From: Anabaena sphaerica FACHB-251
GTDB lineage: Bacteria; Cyanobacteriota; Cyanobacteriia; Cyanobacteriales; Nostocaceae
DNA: 64,000 bases
Reading direction: 5' to 3'
NCBI RefSeq assembly: GCF_014696825.1
Contig: NZ_JACJQU010000004.1
Coordinates: forward strand, 1-64,000
The notes under the pieces were generated by a model. That model was not told the origin of the DNA. It worked only from the letters and a program-made list of their open reading frames with translations, and did not search any database. Each line of letters begins with the position of its first letter. Position 1 is the stretch's first letter. Of the stretch, positions 9,883 through 17,473 are shown piece by piece. The position numbers and the translations under genes were made by a program.

Positions 9883-9988
9883 TTACTTACATTAACTGAG
9901 ATTGGGGACTAAATAGATGAAAACTGCTGTAAGAATTACACTTAAGTTGTAATATCAAAAAACTGTTGGGATAATTTCTCTTTTTAGA

Positions 9989-10378
9989 ATGGGTATGGAT
10001 TTAATAGTTGATGATTTAACGACAATTGATAATAAACTTTCTCAGCGTCATATTGACCTTGATCCCGCTGGTTATTTCATTATTTACCTAGACCTGCATG
10101 AACGGTTAATTTATGCCAAGCATTTTACAAATGTGATTGATGAACGTGGTTTGGCTGTAGATCCCGAAACCGGTAAGGTGATTCCCGCACGGGGTAAGGT
10201 GGAAAGAACTCAGACAACGGTATTTAGCGGCCGAACAGCTAAAGAATTGTGTGTGAAGATTTTTGAAGAAACTCAACCTTGTCCTGTTAGTTTTTTAGAT
10301 CATGCTGCTTATTTGGGGCGGGAATTTGTTCGGGCTGAAGTTGCTTTAGTTATGGAGAAGGAGTACGTGCAGGATTAG
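9989..10378 (+). CDS. DUF4346 domain protein
   Basis: A 129-aa cytoplasmic protein. The core DPAGYFIIYLD followed by LIYAKHF is characteristic of the small cyanobacterial DUF4346 proteins. These share a domain with archaeal dihydropteroate-synthase-like proteins. No catalytic motif can be named and no function is established. It is a single gene bounded by repeats on both sides; the family call is by recognition. Confidence 0.65.
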   Translation: MGMDLIVDDLTTIDNKLSQRHIDLDPAGYFIIYLDLHERLIYAKHFTNVIDERGLAVDPETGKVIPARGKVERTQTTVFSGRTAKELCVKIFEETQPCPVSFLDHAAYLGREFVRAEVALVMEKEYVQD

Positions 10379-10390
10379 GGATTGGGTCTT

Positions 10391-10411
10391 GGGGACTGGG
10401 GACTGGGGACT
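10391..10411. repeat. Heptanucleotide STRR, (GGGGACT)3
   Basis: Three perfect GGGGACT units followed by a partial fourth, just after the DUF4346 gene. Confidence 0.85.
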
Positions 10412-10499
10412 GGGAATAGTTGTAAATTTTACCAATAAACAATCACCAATTACCAATTAGACATCTCCGGTAATTAAATGTGCGTGGTTTGAAACCCTT

Positions 10500-10528
10500 G
10501 TAGAGACGTTCCGGCGGAACGTCTCTAC
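10500..10528. repeat. Palindromic small dispersed repeat (GTAGAGACGTTCC family)
   Basis: A perfect inverted repeat with 14-bp arms, GTAGAGACGTTCCG and its complement. The same family occurs inside nifJ (18161-18186) and before glyS (35446-35473). Confidence 0.85.
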
Positions 10529-10566
10529 CATATTTCCGGAGAGGTCTATTACCAATCCCCAATTAC

Positions 10567-11298
10567 CTACGCCTCATTTGAAGGCTGATTGATTTGATAG
10601 ATGTAGTAAGTTGCCATGGGGATGACAGTGGCAGCAATTAACAATCCGACTACCCAAGCGGTAGCATTATCTTTGTTGGTGTCTTCAGCTTTGGTAAATG
10701 TGCCTTCTACCTGTATGGTTTGTTTTTCTTCAGGTGGACCGGGATCGGGTTTACCGGAGATGACAGCAACTAGGCGATCGCTCACGTCCAAAAATCCTTG
10801 GTTATATTTATTACTATCGCGTAATGCTGCACCCAGTGTTTCTTCAGTAACACTATTAGCTATTTCATCAGTCAATAGAGATTTAACTTGATCCCCGCTG
10901 ATAATAGTTGCGCCATTGGTGACAGTATCAATAACCAAAAGAGTTTGATTAGCTTGGGCTTCTGGTGTGGGAAACCATTTTGCAAATAGTCCTTTGGCGA
11001 AACTTTCCGGTGTTTCCCCATAGTCAAGACGGTGAATAGTTACGATTCTGACTTCGTTGCCCGTTTCCTTAGCCAAGTCTTTGAAAGCACCGCTAATTTG
11101 ACTTTCATTAAAACGGCTAAGAACATCACCTTCATCTACAACCCAGGTGTCTGCTGTCAGGTTGGGTATTTGATATACACCTGTAGCGAAAGCTGGTGTG
11201 GCAAAGACAGAAATAGCCATCATCATCACCAATACAGGTAAAATAAGACGGGTTAGGTATGTGTGACTACTAAATAATTGCTTGAGTAGCTGTTTCAT
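10567..11298 (-). CDS. TPM-domain protein, Psb32-like
   Basis: A 243-aa membrane-anchored protein. It has an N-terminal signal/TM (about 15-38, ending ATPAFA), a lumenal or periplasmic TPM domain (about 45-185) and a C-terminal TM helix (about 213-235). TPM proteins with this layout include Psb32, which protects photosystem II and speeds its repair in cyanobacteria. The ATG at 11298 is preferred to the longer frame because AGGA lies upstream and the signal peptide begins directly after it. Assignment to Psb32 itself rests on architecture plus recognition. Confidence 0.75.
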   Translation of the reverse strand: MKQLLKQLFSSHTYLTRLILPVLVMMMAISVFATPAFATGVYQIPNLTADTWVVDEGDVLSRFNESQISGAFKDLAKETGNEVRIVTIHRLDYGETPESFAKGLFAKWFPTPEAQANQTLLVIDTVTNGATIISGDQVKSLLTDEIANSVTEETLGAALRDSNKYNQGFLDVSDRLVAVISGKPDPGPPEEKQTIQVEGTFTKAEDTNKDNATAWVVGLLIAATVIPMATYYIYQINQPSNEA

Positions 11299-11407
11299 AA
11301 AATGAATCCTAAGACACTCTGCAATCAAAATACTACAGAAGCTATGTCAAAAGCATCTTATTTGGGGATAATAATTGGCAGTTTGAGCGAAAATTTACTT
11401 AACAATA

Positions 11408-12088
11408 ATGACAATAATCTTAACTAATGACGACGGTATCGACGCGCCAGGTATTCAAGCCTTAGTGAAAGCGGTAAACGACAAAAATGTGATTATCGCT
11501 GCACCACAAGCACATCAGTCTGGTTGTGGACATCAAGTTACGACCACTCAACCCCTTCAACTCCAACGTCGTTCTGAGTTTGAATATGCTATTTCTGGAA
11601 CTCCTGCCGATTGTGTAAGAATTGCAATAACACAAATTTGCAAAGATGTCAAGTTTGTGCTTTCAGGTATTAATGCTGGTGGTAATTTGGGAGTGGATGC
11701 GTACATTTCCGGGACTGTTGCGGCTGTTAGAGAAGCTGCGATGCACGGCATTCCGGGAATTGCTATTTCTCACTATCGCAAAGGCAAGCTCAATTATGAT
11801 TGGGAGTTAGCAGCTAAATGGACATCAGAAATATTAGCAGATTTACTGGAACGTCCTTTAGAAACTGGTAGCTTTTGGAATGTAAATTTACCCCATCTAC
11901 TACCGGAAGATGCAAATCCTGAGGTTGTTTTTTGTCAACCTTGTACCAAACCTTTACCTGTGAATTATCGAATAGAAGGTGATAATTTTTATTATGTCGG
12001 TGAATATGGTAAACGCGATCGCACTCCCGGCAGTGATGTAGATATATGTTTTTCTGGCAATATTGCAATTACTCAGTTAAAGGTTTGA
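11408..12088 (+). CDS. surE: 5'/3'-nucleotidase SurE
   Basis: A 226-aa metal-dependent nucleoside-monophosphate phosphatase. The metal ligands are visible: Asp8 and Asp9 in TNDDG, Ser38 in HQSGCGH and the Asn of SGINAGGNLG (~89). GTPADC (64-69) and SGTV (101-104) complete the SurE pattern. Length is slightly short but normal for cyanobacteria. It is divergent from the Psb32-like gene with a ~109-bp shared intergenic region. Confidence 0.93.
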   Translation: MTIILTNDDGIDAPGIQALVKAVNDKNVIIAAPQAHQSGCGHQVTTTQPLQLQRRSEFEYAISGTPADCVRIAITQICKDVKFVLSGINAGGNLGVDAYISGTVAAVREAAMHGIPGIAISHYRKGKLNYDWELAAKWTSEILADLLERPLETGSFWNVNLPHLLPEDANPEVVFCQPCTKPLPVNYRIEGDNFYYVGEYGKRDRTPGSDVDICFSGNIAITQLKV

Positions 12089-12097
12089 CTTAAAACT

Positions 12098-12460
12098 TCA
12101 TGTTTCTTCGTCTGCACTTTGCAGCAAAAACACGATTTTATCTACAGTTTTTGTTAGTTGATTGATTTCTTGTAGTGAATCTTTCTGAGTTTCCGTTAGG
12201 CTCTGTACAGCATCACACAAGGCAAAAATTTGATACCCCTGCTGCTGTACCTGTTTTCCCTGAGCCTCTACTTGCACACTGAGAGCATCTACTCTTTGAG
12301 CTAGACGTTCAATAGTCTCGGTAGTAGAAAGTACAGCTTCACCAATTTGCTCAACAATAGATTCTAATCGATTTATTTTAGCTTCTATTCCTGCTGAAAT
12401 CATTTCTTGAGCGCCCCAATTTTGAGAAATCATCATAGTAATATGGTTAATATTCATCAA
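12098..12460 (-). CDS. Coiled-coil protein, function unknown
   Basis: A 120-aa protein that is almost entirely alpha-helical. Heptad-like spacing runs from about residue 26 to 112, suggesting a long coiled coil. There are no catalytic motifs, TM helices or signal. It is convergent with surE, with 9 bp between the stop codons. The start could instead be the Met at residue 9 or 20. Small proteins of this type are common in Nostocales, but no family name can be supported. Confidence 0.55.
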   Translation of the reverse strand: MMNINHITMMISQNWGAQEMISAGIEAKINRLESIVEQIGEAVLSTTETIERLAQRVDALSVQVEAQGKQVQQQGYQIFALCDAVQSLTETQKDSLQEINQLTKTVDKIVFLLQSADEET

Positions 12461-12736
12461 ATAATTTCATAATCAGCATTAAATTGTGTTAAGTGAAATT
12501 TCATAATCAAATAAAAATGCCATATGTAGCAATGCTACTTGATTAAGAATTGGTAGATTCTGTAATTAGTGGGCTTCTGGTAGCAATATTGACCTTAAAT
12601 TCAGGAGCATTTGGGAGTTTGAAAAAATAATACTAAGTAGGTAATTGTGCAGAATTATGTTAATTTTCTTTAACGACAATTACCAACCTAGTAATAATTA
12701 AAATTGCCAAACTACCCTCAAGATATTTTCATGATC

Positions 12737-13429
12737 TTAGATTACTGCATTAGCCAGAAATACAATACCAATTGCACAAAAAGTTAACCCAATCCAATGA
12801 ATTGTTTTAGTTAATACCTGGTTACTTGCTTGATTTTTGATAATTGTGCCGATTTCTCTAGCAGACAAGACAATTGCTGTTTGAGTCAAGATTACACCAA
12901 TGAGATATGCAGCTACGGTGAGCATTTCTGCACCCATAATTGCTTGACTATTAGCATAACCGTGAAATAAGCCAGCTATGACACTTAGTATGGTGCAAGC
13001 TAACCAGCCGATTTGCGTAGGTAGGAATAAAATTACACCAAATACCATAGTGCAGATGGCGATAGCTGCGCTCGCCGTAGGCATCGCTATTTCTGCACCA
13101 GGGAAATTTAGCTGACACAAATGAATTACTTGTCCACAAAATGCAGCTAATACAAAAGATAAACCTATCCAAGCACCACGTATAAACCTGGCAGAGAGTA
13201 AACCGATGGCAATTATGCCAGCTAATCGATTTAAGTCTATGACTGGATCTGCAATGCCCCAAATAAACCCTTCCCAACAGTTAGAAATGGTATGCTGAAT
13301 TGGGGAGCCACCTGATGAAGTCAGCAGACTTATTAAGACTAAAGCAGCGATCGCTCCCATAAGACGATGCTGTTTAGATATTGGGGATTTCCCGGAATCA
13401 GCAGGTGTTGAGAATGCAATTTTGAACAT
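12737..13429 (-). CDS. HupE/UreJ-like membrane protein with altered metal motif
   Basis: A 230-aa polytopic membrane protein with about six to seven TM segments in the HupE/UreJ pattern. The GFIWGIADPVIDLNRLAGI segment aligns with the family's HPxxGxDHxLAM nickel/cobalt motif but lacks its His residues. A later FHGYANS matches the second conserved HG site. The HupE role is Ni/Co uptake. With the main motif changed, transport may be lost or altered. No cobalamin riboswitch was recognised upstream. Confidence 0.6.
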   Translation of the reverse strand: MFKIAFSTPADSGKSPISKQHRLMGAIAALVLISLLTSSGGSPIQHTISNCWEGFIWGIADPVIDLNRLAGIIAIGLLSARFIRGAWIGLSFVLAAFCGQVIHLCQLNFPGAEIAMPTASAAIAICTMVFGVILFLPTQIGWLACTILSVIAGLFHGYANSQAIMGAEMLTVAAYLIGVILTQTAIVLSAREIGTIIKNQASNQVLTKTIHWIGLTFCAIGIVFLANAVI

Positions 13430-13710
13430 AATAATTATAGATCAAATTAAACTTTCCGGTAATTTATATTACTCTAATCCTTAAAAAAATTAACATAATC
13501 ACATAGATTTATTAGAATTATGGTTACAGATGATGGGAGATATGATTGATTTAATAATGCAATTAAGCGTCTTATCGTCAAACATTGCTTAAGTAGCAGT
13601 CACTGATTGGCTAAAATTACAGAACAGAGTCAATATGAGTCCTTCAACTCAGTAGCTTTCGGTAGCTTTGACTACTTTTGCAAACGGTTATTTTTCCTGA
13701 ATTAAATTTT

Positions 13711-14067
13711 ATGTCATCTTCTAATCCCAAATCTGACAAACGCTTTGTTTACCAAGAATTTGGTAACGGTAGCTCACCTGCCTTAGAACGGGCTGTAGAA
13801 CGTCCAACTCAAGAACTACCCCCAAATCAACAAAATGTGAGAGTACAAGCTACTCGCGCAGGAAGGAAGGGGAAAACCGTAACCGTAATAACTGGGTTTC
13901 AAACCAAACCAGAAACATTAGCTACTTTGTTGAAACAGTTAAAAACCCAATGTGGTACAGGGGGAACTGTGAAAGATAACGAAATTGAAATTCAAGGAGA
14001 TCATAAACAGAAAATTTTAGAGATTTTGGTTAAATTGGGTTACAAAGCCAAAATCAGCGGTGGTTAA
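13711..14067 (+). CDS. SUI1/eIF-1-like (YciH) translation factor
   Basis: A 118-aa protein with a basic N-terminal tail and a SUI1 fold: RAGRKGKTVTVITGF, then LLKQLKTQCGTGGTVKDNEIEIQG, then a C-terminal helix ending VKLGYKAKISGG. Bacterial YciH resembles eIF1 and is thought to influence start-codon selection or stress-time initiation. The ATG at 13711 is preferred over an in-frame upstream TTG at 13678, because the extra residues are unlike the family. Confidence 0.9.
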   Translation: MSSSNPKSDKRFVYQEFGNGSSPALERAVERPTQELPPNQQNVRVQATRAGRKGKTVTVITGFQTKPETLATLLKQLKTQCGTGGTVKDNEIEIQGDHKQKILEILVKLGYKAKISGG

Positions 14068-14162
14068 TAAGTGCGGTTTACCGTATCTTGATGATTTCAG
14101 GAATCTTATGGCTCGACAGTGATGTTAATTGTAGAGATGTGGAATATTAACAGGAGGCTGAA

Positions 14163-14321
14163 ATGGATTTAGTACGGATTTTATGCGCGGTTTTTCTGCC
14201 ACCTTTAGGAGTATTTTTGCAGGTAGGTTTTGGGCTAGACTTTTGGATTAATATTGTCTTGACTTTGTTCGGTTATATTCCAGGTATTATCCACGCGGTT
14301 TGGATAATTGCCAAGAAATAA
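14163..14321 (+). CDS. Pmp3/YqaE-family membrane miniprotein
   Basis: A 52-aa two-helix membrane protein starting MDLVRILCAVFLPPLGVFLQ and containing LFGYIPGIIHAVW, the classic YqaE/Pmp3 (UPF0057) signature. A strong ribosome binding site AGGAGG lies 6 bp before the ATG. Family members are stress-inducible plasma-membrane proteolipids that affect membrane potential. It lies between the SUI1 gene and the DUF1295 gene in the same orientation. Confidence 0.92.
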   Translation: MDLVRILCAVFLPPLGVFLQVGFGLDFWINIVLTLFGYIPGIIHAVWIIAKK

Positions 14322-14401
14322 TTATTGCAGAGAGGTAGGTGGTATTTTCCTATCTCTCTATTTATTTTTCTAACTTAAAAAACAAAAAAAAGAACCAGAA
14401 C

Positions 14402-15049
14402 ATGAAAGTAAAGTATCCCATTAATTTTCATAAAGGTCTAACTTTTGTTATAGTCTTAGGACTAATGGTGCTATACCAGAATTTTACTATTGGAGCTTGG
14501 GTTTATCTTGCCCTTCATGGTACTTACGGTTTTCTTTGGTTAACAAAAGATAGAATTTTCCCAGATAAACAATGGGAACAAGAAATTTCTGCTTTTCAAG
14601 GAATTATTACCTTTTTTTTACTTGGCTTATATTGGGTAGCACCATTTATTCTTATTAGTAGTGGTAATGTTCCACCTTTACCATTAGTAGCTGCGGCTAT
14701 TTCTTTGAATATTGTGGGTGTGTTTTTACATTTTACCAGTGATGCCCAGAAATATTATACACTCAAGTACAAAACTGGACTAATTACAGAAGGTTTTTTT
14801 GCTAGATGCCGTAATACTAATTATTTGGGAGAAGTTTTGATTTATCTGGCATTTGCTATGTTAACTCAGCATTGGCTACCTTTCTTAATTTTGGGGTTAT
14901 TCATAGCTATGATATTTGTTCCCAATATGCTCAAGAAAGATAAATCTCTATCTCGCTATCCTGAGTTTGAGGAATATAAAGAATGTTCTGGGTTGCTGTT
15001 TCCTAAATTATGGATATCCAGTAATCTTCAAGCAGAAAAAACTATATAA
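14402..15049 (+). CDS. DUF1295/steroid-5-alpha-reductase-fold membrane protein
   Basis: A 215-aa protein with about five to six TM helices. The C-terminal LITEGFFARCRNTNYLGEVL motif is the conserved cytosolic loop of the DUF1295, isoprenylcysteine-methyltransferase and 5-alpha-reductase group. It is followed by a YPEFEEYK tail motif. Members are NADPH reductases or methyltransferases acting on lipids; the substrate here is unknown. The ATG at 14402 is preferred to an upstream GTG at 14339, which would add a Lys/Asn-rich stretch. Confidence 0.8.
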   Translation: MKVKYPINFHKGLTFVIVLGLMVLYQNFTIGAWVYLALHGTYGFLWLTKDRIFPDKQWEQEISAFQGIITFFLLGLYWVAPFILISSGNVPPLPLVAAAISLNIVGVFLHFTSDAQKYYTLKYKTGLITEGFFARCRNTNYLGEVLIYLAFAMLTQHWLPFLILGLFIAMIFVPNMLKKDKSLSRYPEFEEYKECSGLLFPKLWISSNLQAEKTI

Positions 15050-15076
15050 CTTCACCTTCACCAAAGAGAGAGTTTT

Positions 15077-15463
15077 ATGAACTACAAAGCTATGACGTTG
15101 GCAGCTTTTTTAGGTATTTCTACACCTGCAATTATTGATTTTGCTATGACCCAACCTGTACTAGCAGCAAAATACAATTATCCAAAAGGAACATTTGCTG
15201 ATAAAGAATGGAGAGTAAGTTTGTCATTTAATAATAATGTTTATTATTACTATGGCGAAAAACTTAATAGTAGTGCTTATATAAGCCTGTCTGGTGCTGT
15301 TGCTTCAGGAACTAATGACCGTCAAGTTTATACTTGGAATAATAATGGCACAAAATATCAAGTAAGTTGGCGACCAAGTGATCCGAGTTGTATTCGGGTA
15401 GAGGTAATTAGTCCTAGTGGTAAAGTGATTTTGAATCGGTTGCTGATGGCTACGGGAGATTAA
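15077..15463 (+). CDS. Small secreted protein, function unknown
   Basis: A 128-aa protein with a signal peptide ending around VLAAK (residues ~28-32). The mature part is rich in Tyr, Asn and Ser with alternating hydrophobics (FNNNVYYYYGEKL, WNNNGTKYQVSW), which suggests a small beta-sandwich. There are no Cys pairs and no known domain. It follows the DUF1295 gene by 27 bp and may be co-transcribed. RBS AGAGAG precedes the ATG. Confidence 0.65.
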   Translation: MNYKAMTLAAFLGISTPAIIDFAMTQPVLAAKYNYPKGTFADKEWRVSLSFNNNVYYYYGEKLNSSAYISLSGAVASGTNDRQVYTWNNNGTKYQVSWRPSDPSCIRVEVISPSGKVILNRLLMATGD

Positions 15464-15603
15464 GGAAATTGATTGATAATAGGTAATTGGTGAAAACTGA
15501 TTACCTATTTGCTCAACAAATTATGATGGATATTTTAGTTACAAAATAAAATATAGTTACTTAAAATTATAGTTACTTAAAATAAGTTGTCAGGAGCTAA
15601 GAA

Positions 15604-16452
15604 ATGACTACAGTAGTATGTTGGTTAAACAAAGACAGAGGTGTAAATAAAATATGGGCAGTTTCAGATACTCGTATATCAAGAAGCAATACATCTTCGA
15701 GTAGTAATGATTATTCAATACTCCTAGATTCTGGAGCAAAGCTATTTCCTTTGTACATAAAATGTAGAAATATTATGAGTTTTGAAGACAAAGCATATTT
15801 TGAGCATACTATAGGAATGGAGTATGCTGGAAGTAGTTTAATAGGACTTAACCTTTACGCAACTTTAGTTTATCTGCTTCAAAATTGTTCTAGTAATGAA
15901 GGTGCATTTCCTTCAATATTGGATATTGCTAATCTTGCTGCAACTTTGCTTAAACGCATGATTCGTGAAGTTGGAGTAATTAATCGTACAGGTGCAATTT
16001 GTGAACTGGCAATATTTGGTTTTTGTCAAGTTAGCTCTGAATTTAAAATAATTCATTTATATCAAAAAGACAAAGATAATCCATTAGATATTGTAGTTAC
16101 AGAAGAAAATACATTAGATGATAACCATTTACTCATACTTGGCGATAAAAAGAAAGAAATACGTCAACTTATCGAGAACAAAAGAGCAGAATACGTTGAA
16201 AACGAGTTTTTATGGTGGTATTCTCCTAAAGAAGTAATAGAAAGTCTTATAGAAGAAGAAAAATTTAATACCATAGGTGGTTCAATACAGACGTGTATTG
16301 CCGCAGAATCTGAATTTAAAATATATGCTAATGCTTTTCCTAGAAAACAAGGCATTCAACAAGAAAAAATCTTGTATCAAAATATAGATCCTGATGATAT
16401 GATTAATCTTGGTAATTGCTTTATAGCCTTGCCAATATTTCCAATATTTTGA
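15604..16452 (+). CDS. Possible Ntn-hydrolase (proteasome-beta-like) protein
   Basis: A 282-aa soluble protein with no family I can name with certainty. The N-terminus has the arrangement of a proteasome-type Ntn hydrolase. Thr2 follows the initiator Met (MTTVVCW), Asp and Arg sit in AVSDTRIS (~19-26), Lys lies in DSGAKLFPL (~47), and GMEYAGSSLIG (~76) resembles the Gly-Ser element. These correspond in order to Thr1, Asp17, Lys33 and the later G-S loop of beta subunits. The C-terminal half has no recognised domain. It stands alone before a toxin-antitoxin region. Functional assignment is inference. Confidence 0.5.
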   Translation: MTTVVCWLNKDRGVNKIWAVSDTRISRSNTSSSSNDYSILLDSGAKLFPLYIKCRNIMSFEDKAYFEHTIGMEYAGSSLIGLNLYATLVYLLQNCSSNEGAFPSILDIANLAATLLKRMIREVGVINRTGAICELAIFGFCQVSSEFKIIHLYQKDKDNPLDIVVTEENTLDDNHLLILGDKKKEIRQLIENKRAEYVENEFLWWYSPKEVIESLIEEEKFNTIGGSIQTCIAAESEFKIYANAFPRKQGIQQEKILYQNIDPDDMINLGNCFIALPIFPIF

Positions 16453-16481
16453 CCAATTTAATAACGATAAATAGCTCTAAA

Positions 16482-16718
16482 ATGAGCTTAATCATTTCCG
16501 CAGATATTGTCCAAGCAAATGGATTATCAGAAAAAGAATTTGTTTTATAACTGATTATTATCTTATTTCAAATAAATAAAATTAGTATCGGTAAAGCATC
16601 CCAACTGGCTAAAATGCCTTTACTACAATTTCAAAATGAATTAGCTATAAGAAACATTAATATTCATTATGATGAAACTGATTTAGACGTTGATTTAAAA
16701 AACTCTGCTATAATATAA
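16482..16718 (+). pseudogene. UPF0175 antitoxin gene with an in-frame stop
   Basis: An ATG at 16482 opens a frame of 22 codons (MSLIISADIVQANGLSEKE) interrupted by TAA at 16548-16550. The same frame continues for 55 codons (KISIGKASQLAKMPLLQFQ) to TAA at 16716. The whole product matches UPF0175 antitoxins in length and motif order. The single nonsense codon lies where the family usually has an acidic residue, so a GAA-to-TAA change is likely. There is no matching DUF3368 toxin nearby. Confidence 0.75.
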
Positions 16719-16747
16719 TAAATATATCAAATAAAAATAACTGAATC

Positions 16748-16963
16748 ATGCAAAAAATAGAAATTGAACTTGATCAAGAAACTTTTAACAAAATAGAACA
16801 ATTGACAAAAACACATCATTGCGAAGTTGCCGATTTAATCAAAGCAATGATTGAGCAATTAACTAAACCAGAACTTATCAATAATTCATTTATTGGTGAA
16901 TGGTCTAATGATGCTGAATTAGTAGATAAAATGGTTGAAGATATTTTACACCATAGAAGTTAA
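16748..16963 (+). CDS. VapB-like antitoxin
   Basis: A 71-aa protein with a short beta strand and two helices (IEIELDQETFNKIEQLTK) like ribbon-helix-helix or VapB-type antitoxins, and an acidic C-terminal tail. It is followed 17 bp later by a PIN-domain gene, which makes the antitoxin role likely from context. The sequence itself is not strongly diagnostic. Confidence 0.65.
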   Translation: MQKIEIELDQETFNKIEQLTKTHHCEVADLIKAMIEQLTKPELINNSFIGEWSNDAELVDKMVEDILHHRS

Positions 16964-16980
16964 TCAACAATAATTGAGTT

Positions 16981-17400
16981 GTGAGAAAATCTTTAATTGA
17001 TACAGATATTACTTCAGAAATCCGTAAAGGTAAAAATCCTAAAATAAATGCTAATGCTATTGCATATAGAGCAATATGGAAACATTATATAATTTCTGTA
17101 ATTACTGTTTCCGAAATTATCAAGGGATGGAGAAAATTAAATCGTAATGATCGCATTCAAGAATTTTTAGTAGATTTATCTCAAATCGAAATTCTGCATT
17201 TAGACCAAAAAAGTGCAGAAATTTCAGGGCTAATTCATGCTGATTTAGAAAGCACTGGACAACCAATAGGATTAGCAGATGTATTAATAGCTTCTATCGC
17301 TATCCAAAATAATTTAATTTTGGTGACAGGTAATACTAAACATTATCAGAAAATTCAAGCATTAGGTTATCCTTTAATAATAGATAATTGGCGAGAATGA
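16981..17400 (+). CDS. PIN-domain toxin (VapC-like)
   Basis: A 139-aa protein starting with GTG. The PIN-domain acidic residues are visible in LIDTDITSEI (Asp7/Asp9), VSEIIKG (Glu ~43) and GLADVLIASIA (Asp ~99). The C-terminal VTGNTKHY matches the fourth PIN site. VapC toxins are Mg-dependent ribonucleases, often acting on tRNA or rRNA. It pairs with the antitoxin gene directly upstream. Confidence 0.85.
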   Translation: MRKSLIDTDITSEIRKGKNPKINANAIAYRAIWKHYIISVITVSEIIKGWRKLNRNDRIQEFLVDLSQIEILHLDQKSAEISGLIHADLESTGQPIGLADVLIASIAIQNNLILVTGNTKHYQKIQALGYPLIIDNWRE

Positions 17401-17445
17401 AAATTTGTGATTGATTACCTGATAATAGGTAACAGGTCAAAACCA

Positions 17446-17473
17446 ATTACCCATTACCAATTACCCTTTACCT
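17446..17473. repeat. Degenerate heptamer STRR overlapping the nifJ stop
   Basis: Four 7-bp units, ATTACCC, ATTACCA, ATTACCC and TTTACCT, run into the last codons of nifJ (stop at 17468-17470). Confidence 0.7.

Larger units (their letters stand above)
9639..9988. other. Repeat-rich intergenic region
   Basis: This stretch has no convincing gene. It contains copy B of a dispersed repeat with an embedded heptamer STRR, and GC-rich short palindromes near 9698-9735. Confidence 0.5.
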
